Of a stretch of 64,000 bases of DNA, positions 37,074 to 45,726 are shown one piece after another. The stretch is from Dyella jiangningensis (GTDB taxonomy: Bacteria; Pseudomonadota; Gammaproteobacteria; Xanthomonadales; Rhodanobacteraceae): assembly GCF_003264855.1 (NCBI RefSeq), contig NZ_NFZS01000007.1, positions 62,001 through 126,000 on the forward strand, read 5' to 3'. The notes under the pieces were generated by a model. It was not told the origin of the DNA. It saw nothing but the letters and a program-made list of their open reading frames with translations, and made no database searches. How positions within the stretch are numbered: position 1 is the stretch's first letter; each line of letters begins with the position of its first letter. The position numbers were made by a program, and so were the translations under genes.

Positions 37074-37709
37074 TTAGCAGCCTGTTCGGCCAAGCACGAC
37101 GAGATGCCGCTCGCCGCCGACATCGGGCACGTGGAGTTCGTGGATGGCGCGAACCTCGTAACCATCCGGCACGCCAGCCAGTTCGTCCTCGGGATGCTTG
37201 CCCTTCATGGCCAGCCAGATGCCGCTCTTGGTCAAAAGATGACCACCCCAGGCCAGCATGTCGGCGAGGCTGGCGAAGGCGCGCGCGGTGACGCAGTCGA
37301 ACTGGCCTTCCACCTCTTCCACGCGGGACTGCACGGCGCGCACGTTCTCCAGTTTCAGCGAACGGATCGCCTCGCGCAGGAAGCGGACCTTCTTGCCGTT
37401 GGAATCGACCAGCAGCACCTCGCGCTCGGGCGTGGCGATGGCGATGGGAATACCGGGCAGGCCGGGGCCGGTGCCAAGGTCCGCCAGCGTGGCGCCCTGC
37501 ACGTAAGGCAGGATGGCCAATGAATCGACCAGATGCCGGCTCACCATCTCGCCCGGATCGCGGATCGCGGTGAGATTGTAGGTGGCGTTCCAGCGCGCCA
37601 ACAGCGCCTGATAGTCGAGCAGACGCTCCACCGCGCCGGCCGGCAGCTGCAGGCCCAGCGCGGCGATGCCGCGTTCCAGCCGGGTTTGCAGGTCGTGTCG
37701 GGTGGTCAT
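37074..37709 (-). CDS. rsmG: 16S rRNA (guanine-N7) methyltransferase RsmG (GidB)
   Basis: 211 residues. It methylates G527 of 16S rRNA using S-adenosylmethionine. Family motifs: NLTAIRDPGEMVSRHLVDSLAI, the SAM-binding ADLGTGPGLPGIPIAI, LLVDSNGKKVRFLREA and VTARAFASL. The ATG at 37709 matches the family N-terminus. About 40 bases upstream of parA, so the three genes may be one transcript. An rsmG-parA-parB order places this region in the broad neighbourhood of the replication origin in relatives. Confidence 0.95.
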   Translation of the reverse strand: MTTRHDLQTRLERGIAALGLQLPAGAVERLLDYQALLARWNATYNLTAIRDPGEMVSRHLVDSLAILPYVQGATLADLGTGPGLPGIPIAIATPEREVLLVDSNGKKVRFLREAIRSLKLENVRAVQSRVEEVEGQFDCVTARAFASLADMLAWGGHLLTKSGIWLAMKGKHPEDELAGVPDGYEVRAIHELHVPDVGGERHLVVLGRTGC

Positions 37710-37775
37710 GCTGGCGCACCTTGGAGAAACGGGGTCGCAAGTATCCGGGCGCGCCGCCCCTGACGCCAGCGCGGG

Positions 37776-37800
37776 CAAAGAAAAACCCGCCGAAGCGGGT
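37776..37800 (-). terminator. Rho-independent terminator upstream of rsmG
   Basis: Stem ACCCGC/GCGGGT with a CGAA/TTCG tetraloop (37785-37800). On the minus strand it is followed by TTTTT then CTTTG. It ends the SPFH-gene transcript and insulates the rsmG-parA-parB operon. Confidence 0.88.
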
Positions 37801-37870
37801 TCTGAAGGGTCTCCCCTGGGCGGGTCGCTCTTGGGCTGCCTCGCCGTTGGCCTGCCGGCTTGCTGTCCGG

Positions 37871-38329
37871 TCAGGCGAATTCCAGTTCCACGCGGGTCAC
37901 CATCATGCCGCGCTCGCGCAGGGCGCTATTCATCACCTGCTTGAGACGCGAACCCAGGTCACGGCGATCGGCGCTGAACGCCTCGGGCTCGTCGCGCAGG
38001 GCAGCCAGCGCGCCGCCACGGATCAGCTGGTCGGCCTGCTCGATCACCGAATCGGCCCGCTCGGGCTCCAGCACCTGCCAGTAGACCGTACCGCGCACGT
38101 CATGCGCGTTGGGCAGCGGCTCCTGGAAACGCAGCACCTGGCCACTGAGGTTGATGTGGTGCTCCACGTGGTCGACCAGCGGCAACGTCATGTGCACGCC
38201 GGGCTGAAGCAGTCGAAAAGGCTTGCCGCGCCGATAAAGACTGTGCACCTGGTCGGCCGGCACACGCTTGATCGCGGTGGCGAACATCGCGATCAAGGCC
38301 AGGACAACGAGAGTAATGAGTGCATTCAT
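37871..38329 (-). CDS. Short SPFH/Band 7 domain membrane protein
   Basis: 152 residues. One N-terminal membrane anchor (NALITLVVLALIAMFATAI) is followed by a partial SPFH domain (KRVPADQVHSLYRRGKPFRLLQPGVHMTLPLVDHVEHHINLSGQ). Typical stomatin-like proteins are about 250-300 residues; the coiled-coil C-terminal part is missing here. The last residues (MMVTRVELEFA) end where the SPFH strand pattern ends, so it may be a genuine minimal form. Role unknown; such proteins scaffold membrane microdomains. Preceded by an unusually AT-rich leader. Confidence 0.75.
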   Translation of the reverse strand: MNALITLVVLALIAMFATAIKRVPADQVHSLYRRGKPFRLLQPGVHMTLPLVDHVEHHINLSGQVLRFQEPLPNAHDVRGTVYWQVLEPERADSVIEQADQLIRGGALAALRDEPEAFSADRRDLGSRLKQVMNSALRERGMMVTRVELEFA

Positions 38330-38605
38330 GGCAGTAGCAAAAACAACGAGTTATATGTTGATCTTCCGCAAAAACTGTAGATTGATACTACAGCCAATTG
38401 CGTCCCCTTGGATTAATCTCAATTTAACGACAACCTAAGGCCTTATAACAACAGCACTTTTGGTCTATGTGCCTGATTTTGTGAACCAAGTGGCAGGCGG
38501 GAAGGGTATGCATCGACCGGGCCAAGTGGCGTTTTTTTCGCCAACTTCGGCCTACGAAAGGTTAACGGCCAGGCAAAAGACCGCTTGAGTGTTAAGCCGG
38601 GGCGC
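38330..38605. promoter_or_regulatory. AT-rich leader with inverted repeat upstream of the SPFH gene
   Basis: This ~275-base gap is clearly AT-richer than its surroundings. It holds CTGTAG-ATTGATA-CTACAG (38375-38393), TTAAT and TTTAA stretches, the palindrome AAGGCCTT (about 38440), and a hairpin with a T7 loop (AAGTGGCG/CGCCAACTT, about 38523-38546). It likely contains the SPFH-gene promoter and possibly an untranslated regulatory RNA. No protein-like ORF seen. Confidence 0.5.
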
Positions 38606-38637
38606 AAAGAAAAGCCGCCCCGGCGGACCGGGGCGGC
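38606..38637 (-). terminator. Rho-independent terminator after the pirin gene
   Basis: A 10-bp perfect GC stem (GCCGCCCCGG/CCGGGGCGGC, 38614-38637) with a 4-base loop, followed on the minus strand by TTTTCTTTG. It lies about 50 bases after the pirin-gene stop. Confidence 0.9.
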
Positions 38638-38687
38638 TTCAAGCCACCCGTCGATCGAAGCGGCCTCAGCGGGCCACTACGGGCGGA

Positions 38688-39521
38688 TCAGAACTTGCCC
38701 GCGCGGAAGTCCGCGATCGCCTGGTGGATCTCCTCGGGCGTATTCATCACGAACGGCCCATAGCGGGTGACGGCCTCGTTGAGCGGATGACCGGCCACCA
38801 GCAGCACGCGCGTCGCGGTGTCGCGACCCGCGATGTGCAGCTCGCCGCTGCGCGAGAGCACGGCCAGTTCGCTGCGGGCCAGCGGCTCGCCGGCCACGTC
38901 CGCGTCCTTGCCGTCGAACACATAGGCGAAGCCTGCGTGGCCTTCCGGCAGCGGAATGGTGACCGACGCGCCCGGCTGCAACGCGATGTCGAGGTAGATC
39001 GGCTGCGTGACGATTTCCGCCACCGGGCCGGTCACGCCGTCGAACTCGCCGGCGATCACCTTCACTTCGATGCCTTCGGACGGACGCGCGACCGGAATGC
39101 GCTCCGGACCGATGTCCTGGTAGCGCGGCGCGATCATCTTGTCCTTCGCCGGCAGGTTCACCCACAGCTGGAAGCCCCACATCAGGCCGTCTTCCTGCTC
39201 TGGCATTTCCGAATGCAGGATGCCGCGGCCCGCGGTCATCCACTGCACGCTGCCGGGCACGAGGTCGCCGCTGTTGCCGTGGTTGTCGTGGTGCTTCATG
39301 TGACCCGCGAGCATGTAGGTCACGGTCTCGAAGCCGCGATGCGGGTGCTCGGGAAAACCGGCGATGTAATCGCCCGCCTGGTCGGAACGGAACTCGTCCA
39401 GCAACAGGAACGGATCGAGCATGTCCAGGCCTGGCTGGCCGATCACGCGCTTGAGCTTCACGCCCGCACCATCGGACGTGTCGATGCCGCGGATGCGGCG
39501 AACAATGCTGCGTTCGGTCAT
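38688..39521 (-). CDS. Pirin family protein (YhhW-like)
   Basis: 277 residues, two cupin domains, cytoplasmic. The metal ligands are intact: H59 and H61 in EHPHRGFETVTYML, H103 and E105 in RGILHSEMP. Family motifs MWGFQLWVNLP and VLLVAGHPLNEAVTRYGPFVMNT are present. Bacterial pirins bind Fe or Cu and have quercetin 2,3-dioxygenase activity. The ATG at 39521 has GGAGACC upstream; the longer frame to 39887 is not supported. Confidence 0.92.
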   Translation of the reverse strand: MTERSIVRRIRGIDTSDGAGVKLKRVIGQPGLDMLDPFLLLDEFRSDQAGDYIAGFPEHPHRGFETVTYMLAGHMKHHDNHGNSGDLVPGSVQWMTAGRGILHSEMPEQEDGLMWGFQLWVNLPAKDKMIAPRYQDIGPERIPVARPSEGIEVKVIAGEFDGVTGPVAEIVTQPIYLDIALQPGASVTIPLPEGHAGFAYVFDGKDADVAGEPLARSELAVLSRSGELHIAGRDTATRVLLVAGHPLNEAVTRYGPFVMNTPEEIHQAIADFRAGKF

Positions 39522-39625
39522 GGCTGGTCTCCAAAGGTTTGGACTGCCCACCATGATGATGCTGCGTACGCGCGCACCCAAGACCTGAAACGGGAACGGA
39601 TTGTTCGCGGCAACGACGGAAACAA

Positions 39626-40138
39626 TCAGCGTGCAGCGGTCGCTTCGCGCAATTGGTAGACCCAGTCCAGCTCCGGCGCCGCGAAACCCATGCTGGTCAG
39701 CGCCGCGCTGAGCTGGCCACGATGATGGGTGCCATGGTTGAACACGTGGCCCAGCGTGGGTGCGAATGGCACCTCGACCGGGATGCCCTGGTTGCGCGTG
39801 TACGCCAACGCGCCGTCGAAGCGTGCCGGCGCGAGCGTATCGATCCAGCGACCCCAGCGATCGACGGCGGCGAGCAGGGCTTCGCACAATTCGCCGCGAT
39901 CGGCATGCAGTTCGGTATCGAGCGGCAACTGCAGCGAACGCTGCTCCGCGAAGCGTCCGTACCAGATGTGCTCAGCCACCAGCAGGTGGTTGAGCGTGCC
40001 GTGCACCGATCGGAAGAACAGGCCGGCATCGCGGCGCCACTGCTCGTCGCTCAGGCCGGCCAGGTGAGCGTCGAGCAGGCGCCGTGTGGCCCACGCGTGG
40101 TAGTCGGCCAGGCGACGGAAGTAGGTCTTCAGGTCCAC
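39626..40138 (-). CDS. DinB family protein
   Basis: 170 residues, an all-helical DinB/YfiT-fold metalloprotein. The His triad is visible: H51 in TLNHLLVAEHIW and H135 and H139 in FNHGTHHRGQLSAAL. Members include thiol S-transferases (bacillithiol, mycothiol) and damage-inducible proteins; the actual reaction here is unknown. Co-directional with UPF0149 (40164-40838) 26 bases upstream, likely co-transcribed. Confidence 0.88.
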   Translation of the reverse strand: MDLKTYFRRLADYHAWATRRLLDAHLAGLSDEQWRRDAGLFFRSVHGTLNHLLVAEHIWYGRFAEQRSLQLPLDTELHADRGELCEALLAAVDRWGRWIDTLAPARFDGALAYTRNQGIPVEVPFAPTLGHVFNHGTHHRGQLSAALTSMGFAAPELDWVYQLREATAAR

Positions 40139-40163
40139 GCGACGACCACCGGCGTGCGGCGCC

Positions 40164-40838
40164 TCAGTGCACCCAGTGGCCGCTGCGCTGGCGCGGCGGC
40201 GGCGTGTGCGGTTCCTGCTCGGCGGTGCGCACGGCGGCCTCGACTTCCGCCTCGGTGACGGGATGGGCCTGCCAGTACCGGTTCACCGAACCCAGCACGG
40301 TCGGCACCTGCGACAGGCATTCGTCGTATTCCTCGTCGCTGAGCTTTTCGAACTCGGCGTCGGCGTTGAGGATGCCTTCGTCCACGGCCAGCGCCATCAC
40401 GGGGCCAAGCATGTCCATCAATTGCGGGTCGTCGGCCAGGCGCTTTTCCCACAGGCCCGCGCGCAGGTCGATGCCGCGGCTGAAGCCTTCGCACCAGCCG
40501 GCGGCGGACAGCACGGGACCGGTTTCGGTCTCCACTTCGCCGAGGATGGGTTCGTACGCATCGACGTCGAGTTCGGCGTTGATGGAATCGTTGAGCTTGG
40601 CCAGCAAGGCGAGCACGCGATTGCCTTCGCTCTCGTCCGCGAACGGCTCGTGCAGCACTTCAGGCAGCCACTCTTCGGGCAGCACCTGCAGCGGACCTAC
40701 CGCCAGCGCCGACAGCAACCCGTGCACGCCGTCGAGCAGCAGGTCGCCTTCGCCGACATGGGCGCGCAGGTATTGGTCCAGTTCCTCAAGCTCGTTGTCG
40801 TCCAGCGAACTAGGCCACTCGGTCTTGGGTGTGTTCAT
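40164..40838 (-). CDS. UPF0149 (YecA/YgfB-like) family protein
   Basis: 224 residues, acidic N-terminal part (SSLDDNELEELDQYLRAHV), DGVHGLLSALAVGP signature and WCEGFSRGIDLR in the middle, as in UPF0149. It lacks the C-terminal SEC-C zinc motif found in E. coli YecA; the tail instead is Pro/Arg-rich (TPPPRQRSG). Function unknown. It lies in a minus-strand run between ExoIII and DinB-like genes with a 20-base gap. Confidence 0.82.
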   Translation of the reverse strand: MNTPKTEWPSSLDDNELEELDQYLRAHVGEGDLLLDGVHGLLSALAVGPLQVLPEEWLPEVLHEPFADESEGNRVLALLAKLNDSINAELDVDAYEPILGEVETETGPVLSAAGWCEGFSRGIDLRAGLWEKRLADDPQLMDMLGPVMALAVDEGILNADAEFEKLSDEEYDECLSQVPTVLGSVNRYWQAHPVTEAEVEAAVRTAEQEPHTPPPRQRSGHWVH

Positions 40839-40859
40839 CAGCTACCCGTGTGTTTCCTG

Positions 40860-41639
40860 CTAGATATCCAGATCAACCGTTACCGGCGTGTGATCGGAGG
40901 GTCGCTCCCAGGTCCGCGGCGTGCGATCGATCGTGGCGGCCTTCGCGGCGGATTTCAGGGCGTCTGCGATCAGGATCAGGTCGATGCGCAAACCCATGTT
41001 GCGCCGGAACGCCGCCTGACGATAGTCCCACCAGCTGAAGTGTTCACCCGCCGGTTCGAACAGCCGGAAACTGTCGTGCAAGCCCAGGTCGGTGATGCGC
41101 TTGAGCGCGTCGCGTTCGGGTGGCGAGCACAGGATGTCTTCGCCCCACGTCGCCGGGTCGTATACGTCGCGGTCGTCAGGCGCGATGTTGAAATCGCCCA
41201 GCACGACCAGCTTCGGATGACGTTCCAGTTCGCCCGCGAGGAACTCGCGCATCTTGGCCAGCCAATCGAGCTTGTAGGCATATTTTTCATCGCCCACTGC
41301 CTTGCCGTTGACCACGTACAGGTCCACCACGCGCACGCCGCCGATGGTGGCGGCGAGGATGCGCCGCTGCGGATCCTGCAGCTGCGGGATGTCGGTGACG
41401 ACATCTTCGAAGCCGCCGTCGATGCCGGCGCGGGCGAGCAGCGCCACGCCGTTGTAGGTCTTCTGGCCGGAGAACACCGCGCGGTAACCCGCAGCGGCCA
41501 GTTCATCGACCGGAAACTTCGCGTCTTCCAGCTTGGTTTCCTGCAGGGCCACCACGTCGGGCTGCGCTTCGGCCAGCCACTGGGTGAGGTGCGGCAGGCG
41601 CACCTTCAGCGAGTTCACGTTCCACGAGGCGATTTTCAT
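40860..41639 (-). CDS. xthA: Exodeoxyribonuclease III (AP endonuclease)
   Basis: 259 residues. It cleaves at abasic sites and degrades DNA 3'-5' in base-excision repair. Active-site residues: N7 and E34 (SWNVNS, LQETKLED), D149 and N151 in VVLGDFNIAPD, D249 and H250 in RPSDHTPV. FSWWDYR and LRIDLILIA complete the family pattern. The ATG at 41639 gives the exact family N-terminus (MKIASWNVNS). Minus-strand cluster with UPF0149 and DinB-like genes downstream. Confidence 0.95.
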   Translation of the reverse strand: MKIASWNVNSLKVRLPHLTQWLAEAQPDVVALQETKLEDAKFPVDELAAAGYRAVFSGQKTYNGVALLARAGIDGGFEDVVTDIPQLQDPQRRILAATIGGVRVVDLYVVNGKAVGDEKYAYKLDWLAKMREFLAGELERHPKLVVLGDFNIAPDDRDVYDPATWGEDILCSPPERDALKRITDLGLHDSFRLFEPAGEHFSWWDYRQAAFRRNMGLRIDLILIADALKSAAKAATIDRTPRTWERPSDHTPVTVDLDI

Positions 41640-41699
41640 CCGCGCATTGTAAGCGATGCTCGCGCCTGCTCCGCCTTCCCTGGCGGAGGGCGGCGGCGA

Positions 41700-43742
41700 T
41701 CACGCCAGGCCGTGGCTCCTGAGCAGCGCCTCGGGCTCCGGTGCGCGGCCGCGGAAGGCGACGAAGCTTTCCATGGCGGGGCGGCTGGCGCCGACGGAGA
41801 GGATCTCGCGGCGGAAGCGGTCACCGGTGGCGCGATCAATCACGCCGTGCTCCTCGAACTCGCCGAAGGCGTCGGCGCTCAGCAGCTCGGCCCACAGGTA
41901 GCTGTAGTAGCCGGCCGCGTAGCCGCCCGCGAAGATGTGCGAGAACGCATGCGGAAAGCGCTGCCATGCCGGGGGATGCAGCACGGCCACGTCGTGGCGT
42001 ACTTCCTCCAGCACTTCCATCGCGCGCGCGCCCTTGGCCGGGTCGTATTCCAGGTGCAGCAGGAAATCGAACATGGCGAATTCCAGCTGTCGCACCAGGA
42101 ACAGGCCGGCATGGAAATGCCGCGCCGCCAGCATGCGCTGGAACAGTTCGTCGGGCAGGGGCTCGCCGGTTTCGTAGTGGCGCGCGAACAGGTCCAGCGC
42201 CTCGCGGTTCCAGCCGAAGTTCTCCATGAACTGGCTGGGCAGTTCCACCGCGTCCCATTCCACGCCGTCGATGCCGCCGATGGACGGCAGCGCGATCTCG
42301 GTGAGCAGGTGGTGCAGGCCGTGGCCGAATTCGTGGAACAGCGTGAGCACGTCGTCGTGCGTGAGCAGCGCCGGCTTGCCCTCGGTCGGCGGCGCGAAGT
42401 TGCAGGTGAGGAAGGCCACCGGCAACTGTTCTTCGTCGCCATCGCGGAAGCGGGCGCGGCATACGTCCATCCATGCGCCGCCGCGCTTGCCGTTGCGCGC
42501 ATAGAGATCCACGTAGGCGCCGGCGAACACGCGACCGTCGGCATCGCGCACGTCGTAGTAGCGGACATCCGGATGCCAGGTGTCGACGTCCTCGCGCACG
42601 CTCAGCGACATGCCATAGAGGCGCTGGGTAAGGCCGAACAGGCCGTCGATCACCGCCGGCAGCGGGAAGTAGGGCTTGAGCTGTTCCTCGTCGAGGTCGT
42701 ACTGCTGCTGGCGCAGCTTCTCCGAGGCGTAGCCCACATCCCAGGACTCGAGGTTGTCGAGTTTCAGTTCGGTGGTGGCGAACTCGCGCAGCTTGGTGAG
42801 TTCGGCGCGCGCCACCGGCTTGGCGCGTTCGGCGAGATCGTGCAGGAACTCCATCACCTGCGCGGGCGAGGCGGCCATCTTGGTGGCCAGCGATTCCTCC
42901 GCCGCGTTGGCGAAGCCGAGCAGTTGGGCCGCCTCGTAGCGCAAGGCCATGATGCGATCGATGCGCGCGCTGTTGTCGAACTTGCCGGCATGCGGGCCCT
43001 GATCGGAGGCACGCGTCTGATAGGCCCAGTACACGCGCTCGCGCAGGCCGCGGTTGTCGGCATAGGTGAGCACGGCCTGCACGCTGGGCTGCTTGAGCGT
43101 GACGAGGTAACCCTCGAGCTTCTGCTCCTTGGCGTACTGGCGCAGCACCGCGCGGCCGGATTCGGGAATGCCGGCGAGGTCGCGCTCATCGGTGATGTGC
43201 TCGTGCCACGCGTCGGTGGCGTCGAGCACGGCATTGGAAAATTCGGTGGAAAGCCGGCTCAGCTCCACGCCGATCTCGCGGAAGCGCGTGCGCGCCGGTT
43301 CCTCCAGCGCCACGCCGGACAGGCGGAAATCGCGCAGCGCATGTTCCACCAGCGCGCGCTCGGGGCGCGGCAGGCCGGCGAAATCCGGTGCATCGGCCAA
43401 GGCCTGCACGGCTTGATAGAGCGCGCGGTTCTGGCCGAGCTCGATCGAATGTTCGGTGAGTTTTTCTTCCGCGGGTCCGTAGACCTCGCGCAACGCCTCG
43501 CTGTCGGCCACCGAATGCAGGTGGCTCACCGGCGACCAGGCGCGGGCGAGCCGCTGCTCGAGGCGCTCTTGCGTGAGCATCACGCTGGCGAAGTCGTGCG
43601 GCGCGCCAGGAGCGGTCAACGCATCAATGCCTGCGCGGTAGTCGGCCAGGATGGTGTCGATCGCCGGCGTGACGTGCTCGGGACGGATCTGCGAAAACGC
43701 CGGCAACGTGTCGTCGGCCAGCAGCGGATTGTGTTGTTCCAT
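41700..43742 (-). CDS. prlC: Oligopeptidase A (M3 family zinc metallopeptidase)
   Basis: 680 residues, cytoplasmic. The zinc-binding HEFGH (H470, E471, H474) lies in TLFHEFGHGLHHLLTE, followed by GVEWDAVELPSQFMENF with the third ligand. PrlC-type oligopeptidases degrade short peptides including cleaved signal peptides. The N-terminus (NPLLADDTLPAFSQIRPEHV) matches the family, so the ATG at 43742 is well supported. Divergent from the CNB-patatin gene, with only about 114 bases between. Confidence 0.93.
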   Translation of the reverse strand: MEQHNPLLADDTLPAFSQIRPEHVTPAIDTILADYRAGIDALTAPGAPHDFASVMLTQERLEQRLARAWSPVSHLHSVADSEALREVYGPAEEKLTEHSIELGQNRALYQAVQALADAPDFAGLPRPERALVEHALRDFRLSGVALEEPARTRFREIGVELSRLSTEFSNAVLDATDAWHEHITDERDLAGIPESGRAVLRQYAKEQKLEGYLVTLKQPSVQAVLTYADNRGLRERVYWAYQTRASDQGPHAGKFDNSARIDRIMALRYEAAQLLGFANAAEESLATKMAASPAQVMEFLHDLAERAKPVARAELTKLREFATTELKLDNLESWDVGYASEKLRQQQYDLDEEQLKPYFPLPAVIDGLFGLTQRLYGMSLSVREDVDTWHPDVRYYDVRDADGRVFAGAYVDLYARNGKRGGAWMDVCRARFRDGDEEQLPVAFLTCNFAPPTEGKPALLTHDDVLTLFHEFGHGLHHLLTEIALPSIGGIDGVEWDAVELPSQFMENFGWNREALDLFARHYETGEPLPDELFQRMLAARHFHAGLFLVRQLEFAMFDFLLHLEYDPAKGARAMEVLEEVRHDVAVLHPPAWQRFPHAFSHIFAGGYAAGYYSYLWAELLSADAFGEFEEHGVIDRATGDRFRREILSVGASRPAMESFVAFRGRAPEPEALLRSHGLA

Positions 43743-43856
43743 GAATTCCTCCAGTCACGCCAGCGTGGCGACCCGTCCTGGTGAAATCAAGCGCACCTCC
43801 GGCGCCCAGCCAGCCCGCGCTCACGATTTGTCACATCCCCTGCCTACGCTACCTGC

Positions 43857-45569
43857 ATGCCCATGCCTGATTTCTCCGCCCTGCTGCGTCGAAGCGACGT
43901 GTTCGGGCACCTGGGGGAGGAGGCGCTCGCCGCGCTGGCCCCTGAACTCCAATGGTTTTCACTGCCCGGTGGCCGCACGCTGTTCCACCGGGACGACCCT
44001 GCCGATGCCTTGTACCTGGTGGTACGCGGCAGCCTGGGCGTGTTCGACGGGCCCACCGAACGGGTCCGCCTGGTGGCAGCTGGCGACAGCGTGGGCGAGG
44101 TCGGGCTGATCACCGGTGAAGGCCGCCAGCACACCGCACGTGCATTGCGCGATACCGAGCTGCTGCGGCTGGACCGCGACGCCTTCGAAGCCCTCGTGCG
44201 CGAACACCCGCATGCCATGCTGGGCGTCGCACGCATGGCCATCACGCGACTGCAGGAACGCATGCGCGGCGACCAGCCTCCCGATGCGCCTCGCACCTTT
44301 GCCCTGCTTCCCGCCAGTGCCGATGTGCCAGCGCGCTCGCTGGCCATGCAGCTGGCGATGGAGCTGGAGCAGTGGGGCAGCTGCCTCGTGATCGACGCCG
44401 AGCACGGCGCGGGACGAGGCAGCGACTGGTTCGCCGAGAAGGAATCGCAGGTACGCTTCCTGATCTATCTGGACAGCACCGGTGACAGCCACTGGCGGCA
44501 GCGGTGCCTGCGCCAGGCTGACGTGCTGCTGCTTCCCGCCATGGCCGCGCAACCCGAACAGCCGTGGCCGGAAGCCATGCCGCGCGATCCTGCCCTGGCC
44601 GGCCATCGTGCGCGCCACCTGATCCTGCTCCATGCCGGGCGCCAGCCCAGCCTGGGCGCGGCGCAGCGCTGGCGCAGCCAGTTCAGCGGCGAGCTGCAGC
44701 ACCACCATGTCGGAGGCCGCGGCGATATCGCGCGGCTGGCGCGATGGGTCAGCGGCCACGCACGCGGGCTGGTGCTCGCCGGTGGCGGTGCGCGCGGCGT
44801 CGCGCACTTCGGCGCGTTGCGTGCCCTGCGCGAAGCCGGACACACGTTCGATGCCGTGGGCGGCACCAGCATCGGCGCCATCATCGGCGCGGGCGTGGCG
44901 GCCGGCTGGGAGCTGGACGAGATGGTGGAAGACTTCCGTCGCCACTTCGTCGAAGGCCGGCCGCTGTCGGACTGGACCGTGCCGGTGGTGGCGCTGACCC
45001 GTGGCCGCCGTGCCGCCGGCATGTTGCGGCGCTCGTTCGGCGCGCTGGCGATCGAGGATCTGTCGCTGCCGTTCTTCTGCGTGTCCACCTGCCTGTCGGG
45101 CGAAGGCATGGTGGTGCATCGGCGCGGGCCGCTATGGCTGTGGCTGCGTGCATCGAGCGCGATTCCCGGCGTGCTGCCGCCGGTATTGAACCAGGGGCGC
45201 GTCTACGTCGATGGTGCGCTGGTCAACAACCTGCCCACCGACGTGATGGCCGACGACGGCATCGCACACGTCACGGCCATCGACATCCGCGCGGAGATCT
45301 CGCTGCTAACCACGGCCGAGGAATTCGCCACGCCGCCCTGGTGGCAGCTGCTGTGGCGCAACCAGGACGTGCGACGACCGGGCCTGGTGTCGACCTTGGT
45401 GCGCGCCGCCATGGTCAACAGCGAAGGTCCGAGCGAGCACCGCCGCGAACGCGCCGACCTGCTGATCACGCCGCCGCTGGAGCACATCGGCATGCTCGAC
45501 TGGAAGGATTGGCAGCGCGCGATCGATGCGGGTTACGAGCACACCATGAAAGTGCTCGAAAAACCGTAG
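43857..45569 (+). CDS. Cyclic-nucleotide-binding-domain patatin (NTE-like phospholipase)
   Basis: 570 residues. An N-terminal cNMP-binding domain (about 10-130; GGRTLFHRDDPADALYLVVRG then GEVGLITGEGRQHTARALRD) is followed by a poorly characterised middle part (140-300) and a patatin domain (300-480): oxyanion GGGARG (309-314), GTSIG (Ser338) and VDGALVNN (Asp452). NTE-type enzymes hydrolyse lysophospholipids and can be regulated by cyclic nucleotides. No membrane anchor is visible. Start at 43857; a second ATG at 43863 is possible. The stop codon is supplied by a REP-like element. Confidence 0.88.
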   Translation: MPMPDFSALLRRSDVFGHLGEEALAALAPELQWFSLPGGRTLFHRDDPADALYLVVRGSLGVFDGPTERVRLVAAGDSVGEVGLITGEGRQHTARALRDTELLRLDRDAFEALVREHPHAMLGVARMAITRLQERMRGDQPPDAPRTFALLPASADVPARSLAMQLAMELEQWGSCLVIDAEHGAGRGSDWFAEKESQVRFLIYLDSTGDSHWRQRCLRQADVLLLPAMAAQPEQPWPEAMPRDPALAGHRARHLILLHAGRQPSLGAAQRWRSQFSGELQHHHVGGRGDIARLARWVSGHARGLVLAGGGARGVAHFGALRALREAGHTFDAVGGTSIGAIIGAGVAAGWELDEMVEDFRRHFVEGRPLSDWTVPVVALTRGRRAAGMLRRSFGALAIEDLSLPFFCVSTCLSGEGMVVHRRGPLWLWLRASSAIPGVLPPVLNQGRVYVDGALVNNLPTDVMADDGIAHVTAIDIRAEISLLTTAEEFATPPWWQLLWRNQDVRRPGLVSTLVRAAMVNSEGPSEHRRERADLLITPPLEHIGMLDWKDWQRAIDAGYEHTMKVLEKP

Positions 45570-45689
45570 GAGCGCACCCAGTGCCGACCGCGGCGCGGTG
45601 TCGTCACCACAGTTTCAGGTTGTCGCGACATGGCCCTCACGATGACGTCGCTTCGTCGGCTGATCGCGCACTGGGTGCGCTCCTACAAA
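45566..45689. repeat. REP-element inverted pair overlapping the CNB-patatin stop codon
   Basis: The left element (GTAGGAGCGCACCCAGTGCC, from 45566, one base short of consensus in the core) and the right element (45663-45689, GATCGCGCACTGGGTGCGCT...) face each other across about 70 bases. The TAG at 45567-45569 inside the left element is the stop of the preceding gene. Confidence 0.75.
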
Positions 45690-45726
45690 TAGCGGCGTGA
45701 TGCGGCGACGGGGTTACCATAGGCGC

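Noticed and set aside
35299-37709. Replication origin
   Set aside because: rsmG-parA-parB often lies near the origin, but no dnaA, mnmG, DnaA-box cluster or clear parS was recognised here, so no origin is called.
40167-43784. Very long plus-strand open frame across UPF0149, ExoIII and oligopeptidase A genes
   Set aside because: Covers three complete minus-strand genes and has low-complexity composition; a GC-driven shadow.
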